In this document: in pieces, positions 33,530 to 44,712 of the stretch
How the letters are laid out: the number at the start of each line of letters is the position of its first letter
How positions within the stretch are numbered: position 1 is the first letter of the stretch
From: Hofstenia miamia
Taxonomy: Eukaryota; Xenacoelomorpha; Acoela
DNA length: 64,000 nt
Direction of reading: 5' to 3'
NCBI GenBank assembly: GCA_004352715.1
Contig: SCFE01000055.1
Span: forward strand, 70,693-134,692
The notes under the pieces: generated by a model
What the model saw: only the letters and a program-made list of their open reading frames with translations
Databases searched by the model: none
What the model was told of the DNA's origin: nothing
Program-made: the position numbers and the translations under genes

Positions 33530-34740
33530 GATCAACTCAAACACTTAGCTAATTAATAACACCTTTTTTAAAGGTTAATGAACGAGTTAACTAGCACAGA
33601 AATAATTTTAACATTTTAACATTGTTCAATCTTACTATAAATACGGTATGGAATTTACAATTAATTGATGAAATAATCGTTTGGATTTAACTTTGCTTTG
33701 TATCAGGTTTTATTATTATTACAATGGCAAGCTAAACGTTCACGCACATGAGTAGCTATTCTGAGAATCTCACCGTTGCACTTACCGGCCGGCTGAGAGG
33801 CATTCTTCAAATATACACTCGACATCAGCTTTAACATCAGCTTTACCGTTCTGCCCTGTCTAGTGAAAGTGTCCCTTTAGGTTAATGTTAGGAGTTTTAC
33901 TTCGTTTAGCTTACCTATCGATCGAGTCACTTGATAATAAACCTCCGCATTCTAAATAGATGGACAGCTAACCTTAGGTTAACCTTTTTTATTTTAGATC
34001 CAAATTTATTGTTGGTAATAAACATAACAATTTATTAAACATAAGAAATGCCTACGAGCATATTATTACATTTGTTGATAATTATTATAGCTTCATAGAT
34101 GTACTTAAGTAACAGTCGCTTTATCACCACAAAAATTGCTCACATGTACCGAGGGCCATGTATCTATTTATATTTAGGGTTATTTAAATGTAGGATCTAT
34201 AAGAGGCGAAAGTGGCACGGTTGCGAACTTCCAGTTTGTACTCATAATAACAAGAGCAATTATTGTACAAAATCACATAGGGCGAGCACCACTAAGATCA
34301 CCTCCACTATCACCACGTTTACTGAGCTACTTCCTTTATTAGTCACAAACAATGGCATAGCAGTGGAGATCGCTGCTGGTAACCACTTCATTCTTGATTG
34401 CATGGCACCACTTTGGGTTCCGATCCTGATGAGATCTTCATACATAGTCTAATTAATCGAGCAGTAAGAGATAATTGGAATCGACTACTAAGTAGGAAAT
34501 CTCGGATGTACTCTACGAAAAGTGATAGTATTCTAGTTGTGGCACAGCAGTAAAAAGGCATGTTGGAACCCAAAGGAAGTAGTTTAGCCACCAATCGTTC
34601 TAATTTATGTTATTTTAGAGTCACGGCAACATTAGGGTGTTATCTTAAGTTAGGACAATATTCTACCTTTCTAAAATAGTGTTTATCTAAAGTTGCCCAA
34701 TCAAATCTATAATAATTTTTTTACTAAGCATATCATGCAA
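33530..34740. other. Unassigned stretch
   Basis: No recognised gene. An open frame of 111-117 codons at 34099-34452 (plus), overlapped by minus frames at 34260-34594, has no domain that I recognise. Sequence around 33740-33960 is less AT-rich and may be LTR-derived. The last part (about 34610-34740) matches upstream DNA of the His-rich gene unit. Confidence 0.45.
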
Positions 34741-34749
34741 TTCAACAAG

Positions 34750-34914
34750 AGTTAAACTTATTTTGTTACACTGTGTGCCAATTTTTCAAGTTTCTATGCG
34801 AATGCAAGAATGCTTCATGTAGATGGTGCCAGTCATGAACATGATGATGACCATCCTAATGACGACGAGCATCATGAAATTCATCTTCATGACCACTCTG
34901 TTATCATTGATTAA
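34750..34914 (+). pseudogene. His-rich secreted peptide pseudogene 2
   Basis: The mature-peptide region is complete and in frame to TAA (MLHVDGASHEHDDDHPNDDE, then HHEIHLHDHSVIID). The 5' part is damaged: a deletion fuses the 5' UTR to codon 2 and removes the start ATG, and seven bases are missing from the signal-peptide core, so no secreted product can be made from the normal start. An internal ATG at residue 25 remains, without a signal peptide. The 3' flank matches the unit for about 30 bases and then stops near 34948, where LTR-like sequence begins. Confidence 0.82.
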
Positions 34915-35011
34915 GAAAACTGTGAAAACTTGATTTTATTGGAAAATTGTGTCCATAGGTCAATCGATAGTCCACTAATTTACCGACAAGTAAATAAGTT
35001 GTACAAAAATG

Positions 35012-35686
35012 TATGTAACAACTGTAGGGCATTTCAGATCTAAGAATGTTGGTTCTAAAAGTACTAATAATAATCTGTGAATAACGAACGATAGGAAAGC
35101 TATAACGGATTAAAATCCCTACCCCTATTGTTAACTTAAAAGCACATCGAGAAATCTACAGCTACCGGCCGCACCGCACTTTTGAAAGGCTATAGTTTGC
35201 AGGCTGCTCCAGAATTCCGTTAAGTGTATTCGGGGACCACCGTAGGATTACTCTAATGCTTGAACGTTTAGCTTTCCATTTAAATATTAAATAACCTGAC
35301 AAAATAAAGAAGTAAATCCAGTAAAATTCGTTCATCACAAATAATATCAATCAATGCATTTTTATATCAGATAACTGTAAACAATCAAAAACTCGGCTAG
35401 TACCTGTTATTAGACGTTGTTGACGATTTAATGGTTTCCCGGTTTTTCTTCCTTAGCAGTTAATTACGCACGTCAGCATTAATTAGTGTGGGCGTTATTG
35501 TCCCATTATTTTTGCCAAAATACTGCCGAGCAAATAATTATAAAATACTGCTTTTAATAATTTTGTACAAATAATCAAAGTATAATAACCATGTGTTTAC
35601 AATTAATATTTAGTACAATTGAGTCTTATTGTTCTCCACTCTTTTTCTCATCTTGACCATACATGGGATTATGCTACACAATACAG
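35012..35686 (-). repeat. LTR-like repeat, family member 2
   Basis: Clearly related to 38045-38644: shared AACGAACGATAGGAAAGCTA, then GTTTAGCTTTCCATT, AGTAAATCCAGTAAA, AGTACCTG and a TTTACAATTAATATTT block, ending ATTATGCTACA / ATTATGTTACA. It ends in ACA like the others. The left edge is uncertain; it may begin near 34949, where the His-rich unit is cut off. Internal retroelement sequence is not visible between members 2 and 3, so this may be a solo LTR. Confidence 0.65.
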
Positions 35687-35857
35687 CTACACTAAACCAG
35701 TTAATGTACACACAAATTGTAAAGCGGAGAGACAAAAAAAGGCTAATGATATAATCTAGGACTCAGATTAATGCATTTCCATGTTTGAATTTCTGATGCA
35801 GCTTCCTACGTGTGGTTGATATCTGATTTTATAATATTGTTATTGGCCTGAAGTTGC

Positions 35858-36529
35858 TTGCCTCACTACAGGAGAGTAGAAGTAAGTGATAAGTGTAGGC
35901 TATGTAAGAAAGAGTGTGAGACAGTAGATCATCTTATAGCAGGATGTGAGAATTTGGCGCAGAATGAGTATATGTTCAGACAAGACAAGGTAGGACGAAT
36001 GGTACACTGGAGCTTGAGCAGGCAGCATGGGTTGGAAGCAGGAGACAAGTGGTATGAGCACAAGCCGCAGGGAGCCATCGAGAATGAGAAGGTTAAGATA
36101 CTGTGAGACTTCAACATACAGACAAGCAAGGTGATAGAAGAAAGAAGGCCAGACATAGTAGNGCAGGGAGCCATCGAGAATGAGAAGGTTAAGATACTGT
36201 GGGATTTCAACATACAGACAAGCAAGGTTATAGAAGCAATTAGGCCAGACATAGTAGTGGTAGACAAAGAGAAAAGATTGGGAACAGTGATAGACATAGA
36301 AGTACCAAAGGATAGAAATGTAGAAAGCAAGGAGAAAGAGAAGATAGACAAGTATAGAGAGTTGGCAGAGGAAATAGAAAGGCGGTGGAAGCCAACGAAG
36401 GTTGAAGTAGTCCCGGTAGTTGTAGGGTGACTAGGAACAGTGAGTAAGAAGAAAAGAAATACTTGGAGGAGTTGGGAGTACCAAAGTGGGGAGGAGCAGT
36501 AGCACAGAAGGCAGCATTGTTATGAACGG
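35858..36529 (+). pseudogene. R2/R4-type LINE, endonuclease end, part 1
   Basis: The C-terminal part of a non-LTR retrotransposon with a restriction-like endonuclease. A zinc finger CRLCKKECETVDHLIAGC (CX2CX7HX4C) comes first, then a WYEHKP and ILWDFNIQ block, then RPDIVVVD and VIDIEVPKD, the PD-(D/E)xK-type endonuclease core, then KVEVVPVVVG. A single N at 36162 sits between two ~93-bp direct copies that differ at several sites. The first copy has TGA where the second has TGG in ILWDF (36104-36106). Further TGA stops are near 36428 and 36522, and one base is lost near 36457. The coding sequence continues at 38649 after an insertion. Confidence 0.85.
36069..36260. repeat. Direct duplication around single N (36162)
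   Basis: 36069-36161 and 36163-36255 repeat with about 93% identity, flanking one N. Likely a contig join, although the differences suggest two element copies or alleles. Confidence 0.8.
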
Positions 36530-36992
36530 CAAGTGTAGAATCTCGCCAACCTTCATACTAGTAAGTCTGAGCTAATTTAGGAGCTGCTATAACAATTGTT
36601 TCCTCCTTATGTAGTACGGTAGGTGACAGACTCCAGTATCTGTCTCTCTTCTTTCTGTTCTATTGCTTTAGCCATTATACGATTAACTTATTATCTCATC
36701 AACTAATACTGATACGAAACTAACGACTGTTGTTTTAGATCCAAGACACGAGACAGAGTGTACAAAGTACAGGGTACGCTACCCGACCTGCAACAAAGCA
36801 CAAAAGAGGAATTGAAGAACTACGCTATAATGAGTATTTCCATACGAAGCTGACACATCGATAGAGACACCAACCACAATTCGGATGACTCAGTGTAATG
36901 GAAGTGTGCGTGGAAAGACAATAGTGATAATGCTTGATACCTTATTAATTTAGTGTATTGATTGTTCTTGTTATCAATGAGGTTGTTTAATA

Positions 36993-37992
36993 NNNNNNNN
37001 NNNNNNNNNNNNNNNNNNNNNNNNNNNNNNNNNNNNNNNNNNNNNNNNNNNNNNNNNNNNNNNNNNNNNNNNNNNNNNNNNNNNNNNNNNNNNNNNNNNN
37101 NNNNNNNNNNNNNNNNNNNNNNNNNNNNNNNNNNNNNNNNNNNNNNNNNNNNNNNNNNNNNNNNNNNNNNNNNNNNNNNNNNNNNNNNNNNNNNNNNNNN
37201 NNNNNNNNNNNNNNNNNNNNNNNNNNNNNNNNNNNNNNNNNNNNNNNNNNNNNNNNNNNNNNNNNNNNNNNNNNNNNNNNNNNNNNNNNNNNNNNNNNNN
37301 NNNNNNNNNNNNNNNNNNNNNNNNNNNNNNNNNNNNNNNNNNNNNNNNNNNNNNNNNNNNNNNNNNNNNNNNNNNNNNNNNNNNNNNNNNNNNNNNNNNN
37401 NNNNNNNNNNNNNNNNNNNNNNNNNNNNNNNNNNNNNNNNNNNNNNNNNNNNNNNNNNNNNNNNNNNNNNNNNNNNNNNNNNNNNNNNNNNNNNNNNNNN
37501 NNNNNNNNNNNNNNNNNNNNNNNNNNNNNNNNNNNNNNNNNNNNNNNNNNNNNNNNNNNNNNNNNNNNNNNNNNNNNNNNNNNNNNNNNNNNNNNNNNNN
37601 NNNNNNNNNNNNNNNNNNNNNNNNNNNNNNNNNNNNNNNNNNNNNNNNNNNNNNNNNNNNNNNNNNNNNNNNNNNNNNNNNNNNNNNNNNNNNNNNNNNN
37701 NNNNNNNNNNNNNNNNNNNNNNNNNNNNNNNNNNNNNNNNNNNNNNNNNNNNNNNNNNNNNNNNNNNNNNNNNNNNNNNNNNNNNNNNNNNNNNNNNNNN
37801 NNNNNNNNNNNNNNNNNNNNNNNNNNNNNNNNNNNNNNNNNNNNNNNNNNNNNNNNNNNNNNNNNNNNNNNNNNNNNNNNNNNNNNNNNNNNNNNNNNNN
37901 NNNNNNNNNNNNNNNNNNNNNNNNNNNNNNNNNNNNNNNNNNNNNNNNNNNNNNNNNNNNNNNNNNNNNNNNNNNNNNNNNNNNNNNNNNNN
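36993..37992. other. Assembly gap (1000 N)
   Basis: Exactly 1000 N, probably a placeholder. Confidence 0.98.
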
Positions 37993-38044
37993 GTCCAAGA
38001 TAATGCAAAGAGATCTTGTGATTCCATAATTTCTTTGATGTAAT

Positions 38045-38644
38045 TAGATGTAATAACATAATGTAATAATAGTTGTAATATGAACAACGAACGATAGGAA
38101 AGCTAATACGAGTAAAAGCCCCTATTCCTACACCTAACCTAAGAGCCTCTCGGGTAAGCACCGGCTATACACATCACCCGTTAACTGGATCCGTGAACCA
38201 CCGTCTTGAATACCTGAGAGCTCGAACGTTTAGCTTTCCATTGTATTAAGTAAAATAACCTGATACAAAAACGCAAAGTAAATCCAGTAAATTAGATTCA
38301 TCAACAAAATGATTGACTACACACTTTTTATAGTAAAAGAATTAACAACAATCAAATATTTAACCAGTACCTGCTAATTCCGCTTGTTTACAATTCCGAA
38401 CGTTTGAATTTCTGTTCGTCTGCCGATTACGCAGTTCTGCCTTAATTAGCAGTAGCGATCTAGTCTAGTGCCATTTTGCCAAATCAATTAATATCAAAAT
38501 ACTGCACTATAAATTTACAAAAATAACTAATTAATCTTATGCATATGTTTTTACAATTAATATTTTATTTTAATATTCAGTCTTGGTTTCTTCTTTCTTT
38601 TTTCTCAATTTGACCACATATGCTAAGATTACGATTATGTTACA
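38045..38644 (-). repeat. LTR-like repeat, family member 3
   Basis: Aligns along most of its length with 35012-35686. The right edge is fixed by the CAAG flank at 38645. The left edge may extend into the gap. Confidence 0.7.
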
Positions 38645-38648
38645 CAAG

Positions 38649-38735
38649 ATTCCTGAGGAAAGCTCTCAGACTCCCTGAGAACTGGTGAGTTCCCCGAGCT
38701 GAGAGGGATACCAGCATGAAGCTGTGACAAGTAAG
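38649..38735 (+). pseudogene. R2/R4-type LINE, endonuclease end, part 2
   Basis: Encodes ARFLRKALRLPENW, the usual extreme C-terminus of this LINE group, then a stop and a short 3' UTR. It joins in frame to 36529 across the insertion. Confidence 0.7.
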
Positions 38736-38739
38736 AACA

Positions 38740-41460
38740 ATAATAATAGAAAAGTGTATTATGTCATCAAACGAGTTACACAACTATATAAATGCAATTT
38801 TATGACGTTGTGCAATACAAAAAGAACAGAAGCAATAAAACTATCTTTTGCAAATTGGAGTTTCAGCATATTGATAATTTAAAAACTCATTGAATTGATG
38901 ATAAGTAGTTTCTTATAGTTTTATTTTAAAATATTGGTCTTATATTTGCATCATTTTGCTAATCTACATGATCTATGATAAAATAACTATCTTGCCTTCT
39001 AAATTTAAAAGAGTAATGAAACGACATGTGCTGCAATGTAGCAAAATCTGCATTTCAAAGAATATCTATTAAGCAGTAGATATCACCTAGCTGAATTTTT
39101 GAGAAATTGGGCATGTATTTAAAATTTTTTGTCAAGATACATAAGTATAAGTGCATATAACAAACTCTAAATATTGTACTATAAATGCCTTGATCTCTAT
39201 TTGATACTTGGCAAATGGATTTACAATTTCATGAATGTACATGTATATGTAAAAGGTAAAATAGATGTGCACCACGAGAGCAAGGCTAGTAAGTCGTTCA
39301 CAGTGAATGATGGCCCTCAAGTAGTAAATTAATCGTCTTTATGCCCTAAAACTGAATTCATATTCAAAACTTGTTACTGGGAGTGAACATGCTATTTTGA
39401 ACAAGCAATATGTCAAGGATTTTGCAAGAGAATCTGGCAGAACTTGAATTTCATTTTCATCCATTGAATAATATTTTTCGAAACAAATATATCAGAAGTA
39501 GAGTGATCAGTGTTTGGGGCATCATCGGCATAAATACTTGCCAATTCTTGTAATTTTGGGGTTGATTCAGCAGAGTCGCCCATAGCTGAAGAAACTGTCT
39601 CAAAATTTCAAAGGAATTAGTCAGTTCACAATTTTAAGCATTGTGAACAGCAAAGTCGATTGGGTTGATCAAAAGCTAATAAATTAGCTTATGCTTAATC
39701 CCTGCAGGGGGAAAATTCAGTGGTAGAAATACATGTAATACGACATGTACATCGGCCTAACTGAAATTGCTTGCAACTCAAATGAGAACTAATAGTCTTT
39801 CACTATAACCACTTTTTAGCCCTTTAACATATCTTATGGAATTTTTAGCATTTTCCTAATATACATAAAAATCCGTATGTTATATTCAGTTTTTAAAATA
39901 CCTAAAAATAGGTACTTAACAACTAAATATATTAATTCATTCTGCAAGAGAAAATTTGGCACAATTGTTCAAAGAGTACAGAAAACTACTCTGTATTAGG
40001 GCGATCAAATTTTAACTCCAAAATCATAATTTGACTTATCTTTCACATTTTTACTTATTTTAGCATAACAACTAAAAACAAAACAATTACTTACTTACTT
40101 ATTTTCAAGTAGATTGAAATGAATATAGTATGTTTTCAAACGTTCTCATGCAGGAAATTGCGGTCCTTCTTTCAACTTTGGAACTTGATCAAAACTTTGT
40201 GTCTTGGTGGAGATGATTTCATTTTTGTAAATGTGACACTCCAATACTGTGCTTGAAATGTCAAAATCACCTTTAAAATGAATCTGAACTACTCTTAAGA
40301 ATTTTAACAGGTTAAATTTTATGCAAAAGTGCCAGATTTATATCTTACAAATTTCATCTAATGTTCGGTTTTTCGGCGATTGGGGTATCTAATCTGACAT
40401 TTCCACCGCCTAGCTAAGCCCATGTCATCTTAAGAATAAGTGAAGTTCCAGAAAGCTTTGAGATCTTCCGATGACTTGAAGAAAGCCACCAGCAGTTTGT
40501 CATCTAAGCAAGCTCATCTGAAAAATTAGTTAAAAAAGATATCAGGCAATGTCTGCAGAAGTTGTTGTTAGCTTGTTCTCTAAAATAAACGTTCGACATG
40601 AAGTTAAAATATTTTGACTTTCTAGAATTTATGAATTCAAAGAACAAAAACAAATATTTCGAAATTGGGATTGGAAATCTAGAAAATTAAATCGGCATTC
40701 TAATCTATTCGGCTTGCAAAGTTCATTTTAAAAATACAAATAAATGGTTAATCTAGTAGAACATTCACAAGTTGTTCATAGTGTGAAAATTTAAAATTTT
40801 TGAAAAAAGCTTAGACAAACGGTGTTATCCACGAAATTCACATAGCATTAATTAATACAAGATTCAAAATGTATGCTTATGAATAGCGAACTGATTAGCA
40901 GAAAACAAAGATGATTCTCATTAGAAAGAAATTTAACACTTTAACGAAACAACTAAAGTTTTTTAGAGATGAATCGCGATCATTAAGATATAATATACTC
41001 TTTCTCAAAGTAATGACCTACTTAGGCTTGCATTTCAACTGGACTAGTATAAACAGAGTCGTCAGATTAACAAGAGAAGGGAGCGTGGACCTGTGATACC
41101 ACAGAATTTTGCGACACATTACTACGTTTTGGGAAACAGAATTAAATATATTGAAGGCCATTAAAGCACGACTTGCTCATTTAGATAACTTAATCCATTG
41201 TCGTAGTGATACCAAAATTCAAAAAATGGGTGTTTGGCCATCATAAGCAAACTGCAAAGTTTAATAAAATAAAATGCAAATTCGAATTAAGCGATAAAAT
41301 GCTGATATAAAAAGACAAAAATTCCATTGATAGCAATAAGTCAGTCCTTGTCAAAGTGAAGCAAAGGCAAAGTAAGGTTTAAATAGAATTGCATTTAGCA
41401 ACATTTTATAATGATTCTGGTCATAGCAATATTTTTACAGAATTTCGCAATTGAAAGCTA
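38740..41460. other. Non-coding stretch
   Basis: No gene supported. Small frames at 39132-39320 and 40911-41096 lack domain signal. Confidence 0.55.
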
Positions 41461-41469
41461 AGTTGTGTT

Positions 41470-41870
41470 GTACATGGTTGGAACAGGTTGGGCTGGGTTG
41501 GGCTGGGTGGAGATATTTGAACTGGTAAAATGTTTTAAGTTTTTTTTATTTGAGAAAGCGACACAATGGAATCTATTGTTCTCAATGAGCTAAATGAACT
41601 TGTACATATTTACGACAATCTGTTTCTTTATTAACTGAATTAACTGTTTTTTAATATATTCATCTTTGTACTCACATATAAAACACTAAAAAGCAAAGTT
41701 GGGAACTAATCAATTTTGGAAGCTAGGATATGTTTCCCACCAGTTGCATACCGGTCAGGTAATTATCCCTAAAACCCGCACGGGTCGACCGACATGAAAT
41801 TATGAAGTGCCGGTGGGGTTGCCATTTTTACAGACCGGTTCCACCCATGGTGTGGTACTCAGTTATGATC
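41470..41870 (+). repeat. Dispersed ~400-bp repeat, copy 1
   Basis: Matches the reverse complement of 48900-49280: GTTGGAA..GGTTGGG, then AGATATTTGAAC, GTACATATTTACGACAATCT, ACACTAAAAAGC and a block encoding NQFWKLGY and TGQV..PKT.TGRP in both copies. The readable frame ends in a stop here. It may be a non-autonomous transposon or a remnant of a coding element. Confidence 0.75.
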
Positions 41871-41879
41871 TGCTGACTA

Positions 41880-43400
41880 CACTAACCATAAATTTGAAAT
41901 GAATTTTCTAAACACTAGACTGTTTAATAGCTTAAGTTTGAGGTCAATTAAATATGAAAGATAGCATAACTTCGAAAAAAATTATACTAAGCTATGATGG
42001 AAGGTAGCACTAAAAAAATTATATCTCTTCCAAACAAAATAAGAATGTTGGTTCAAATTTATTTCTGAAAAATTGTTTTTATAATCAGCCTTCAATTTTC
42101 AATAATTTCTAAACAAGAATTTCTATGTTAAATCTTTGTGCATACTTACTTTAGTTATACTTTGTAGCGGTTAATAAATGTCACACTTCTTCTGAATAAT
42201 ACCTGATAGCCTGATCTTTGGACCTTGCAGGTGAAGCCTGACAATCAAAGAGCTCTTTGAAATTAGTCATGTACATGAATATTTCAGCATTCGATTTGCT
42301 TCCACATATCCAGCTACAACAATATTTGTTTCATAAGAGGGCGCAAATTGTTTTAGAATTAAAATCTAATCAATGATGTATTTGGAAAAGTTTGTTCAAA
42401 GCACCTGAATTAATATGAGTATCGAATGAAAACAATTTTAATAATGTAAAATATTTTCCCTTAAATTATTTATCTATTTAAAGCCCTTAAATTTTTAGAG
42501 TAAACATACTTCACAAAAGTAGTTTTAGCATTCGAACAAATGAATCTAATAACTACCTCGGAATATAATCACGCCTTATTAAAGAAAATGGTTGAAATTT
42601 TGTCGATTCAGTAAAATTCAACTTTCATGTTTGCCTCCGCATTATGATAAACAAAAATAGTTTGAAAATGGTATATAATTTATAGGGCAAATATTATGAA
42701 ATGGATAAAATGTTTCCAAATATATACTTGTATGTGCTGGGTAAGGCCCGTACCGGGCAAGGGCATTTATACTACGAGCACGGGTTGTCAAACGGGATCC
42801 TAATTTAGAGCGACTATTCGTTGTTGTTCGAGGATAATAATTCTTAAAACTACTTCTCTAAATTTTATAGATGATTTATATCAATTTTCTATACAAGGAT
42901 TCTATATATCTGTGTATATGTACTTCGTGTAACAGTAACCTACATGTAAATTTATGGCAGAAATTATAACATTTTACATACAATATTACACTAGTCTACA
43001 TAAAACTAATTATCTTCATCCAGTTTAAAGAGTTACATTTTACAGTCATTTTTTGATAATTGATAAAATTATAGTACTTAGGTACACTCATTAAAAATGT
43101 TTTTATGAAATTAAGAGAATTTCATCTTGAAATAATACACTTGAGTGATTAATCTTTTGAAATAGTACTTCCACAATTACATCTTAATATCAAAAAGGCA
43201 ATTTTTAGTGTAATATTTAAGAGACTTTTATCTAGAAAACAATTATTTCGAAAAAAATATATTTTAATGATGCACACAAAGCAAGGTCATTTCTTTGTGA
43301 TAGTGGCAGTGCAAGATTTTACCAGTGCTGTTCAAATTTCATGCTCACAATCTCCCAAAGCAAACACACAATTTCATTTATGCAAATCATTTCAATAAAT
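41880..43400. other. Non-coding stretch
   Basis: No gene. A GC-richer patch at 42735-42800 (GGCCCGTACCGGGC and CACGGGTTG) looks like a transposon end, but no partner end was found. Confidence 0.5.
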
Positions 43401-43419
43401 GTGACGAAATTTCCTTGTA

Positions 43420-43980
43420 TACAGGGTGTCCCACAGCGAATCCCCCTAAACATTTTTTAAATTCATTTCTATCTCCAAGAAAACAAATATCAAAACAAAA
43501 AGGAACAGCAACCTTTCTTTTTATTAATGTATCAGCAAACTACAAATGTGCACATTGATCATTATCAAAAAGTCATAATACAAAAAAGAAAAGTAATAAC
43601 TTCAGAGTTTGTTTTCAAAATGCCATGTTCATAAAAAGTGGTAGCTATTGAGACCCAAGTCTGTTTTAAGGATGTGATGAATTGACGACTTTGAAATAGC
43701 TAGATCTATAGAAGCTTTTCGCATAAAGAAGTTGCCGCCCATTTCATCCGCAGCAACTGCAAATGCAGTGACTTTGTCATTATGGTCTTCATCATGAGAT
43801 TTACCGTGTTTTCGTACGTCAACACTTCCAGTTGTTTTGAATCTCACAATGAAAGAAGGAATCGACTTACGGTCAATGGATCTTCAGTAAAAGTTTTGAA
43901 AACGTCGAACTACTTCATGACAGTTTTTTGTTTCGTAAAAATTCTTCATAATGAAACTAAGGGAGGGTATGTGGCTTCTC
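43420..43980 (-). pseudogene. IS630/Tc1/mariner-type transposon fragment
   Basis: The minus strand carries the N-terminal DNA-binding part of a transposase: NFYETKNCHEVVRRF, then FKTTGSVDVRK, then LAISKSSIHHILKTDLGL, the paired helix-turn-helix pattern with (K/R)FRxTGSV and ISxSSVxRILK. There are stops and frame changes near 43880. One end has TA|CAGGGTGTCCC at 43419-43432, a terminal motif common in this superfamily. The catalytic domain is deleted. It is not the same family as the mariner at 16 kb. Confidence 0.72.
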
Positions 43981-43984
43981 TCAT

Positions 43985-44679
43985 GATATTTCAAAAGTTC
44001 AACCAAATTTATTCTATGAGGCTTTTAGACGATTTTTTATATTACAAACTCTTTCATTTTTCTATTGAATGTTTATATTTTCTCATTGAAACCGAATCTT
44101 AATCTTCGATACCTCCATACTACCACATATAGCCTATGGTGCCCCAGCCTCATCGATGCTTCTGGAGTTTGAAGAAATTTCACCCACTACAAACATAAAC
44201 TGTTGCAAATATTATAAAATTAGATATCAACCACACGTAGGAAGCAGCATCAGAAATTCACTATATAAAATTTGCTTCTAATGATCGCAATGCGTTTTAA
44301 AATATAAATATCAATTATAGTGCAGTGAGGATGCGGATTGGTTTGAAAAAAATTTCGGAATTTTTCTCACATATGCTATAAACATTTAAAGTCATTAAAA
44401 ATGTTTCGAATTAATTAACAATGATTGAATAAATTTTGTGAATGCATATTGAATGGGGATAAGATTTTCTATAGTGCTGCAGATCGGAGAATGTTAATCA
44501 ATAACTCAATAACTAGACCTCTTGGTTGAATTTTGGTTTAAGCAGAAATTTTGTTTTACAAATGATGTTATATATATATATNNNNNNNNNNNNNNNNNNN
44601 NNNNNNNNNNNNNNNNNNNNNNNNNNNNNNNNNNNNNNNNNNNNNNNNNNNNNNNNNNNNNNNNNNNNNNNNNNNNNNN

Positions 44680-44712
<33 letters not shown>

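Larger units (their letters stand above)
36534..38644 (-). mobile_element. LTR-type insertion within the R2/R4-type LINE
   Basis: The LINE coding sequence breaks at 36529 and resumes in frame at 38649. CAAG is present once on each side (36530-36533 and 38645-38648), consistent with a 4-bp target duplication. The insert begins TGTAG and ends TTACA, compatible with the TG...CA ends of LTR elements. Its right third is LTR-like family member 3. A 1000-N gap (36993-37992) hides the middle, so whether it is a whole element or a deleted one is unknown. No coding region is visible in the readable part. Confidence 0.65.

Noticed and set aside
34099-34594. A real gene at 34099-34452
   Set aside because: About 111 codons open, but frames are open on both strands, there is no domain, and the region is surrounded by repeats. 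Kept only as unassigned sequence.
10440-44710. CRISPR-like or regulatory arrays at (TA)n tracts
   Set aside because: They are plain dinucleotide microsatellites without spacers; several coincide with gaps.
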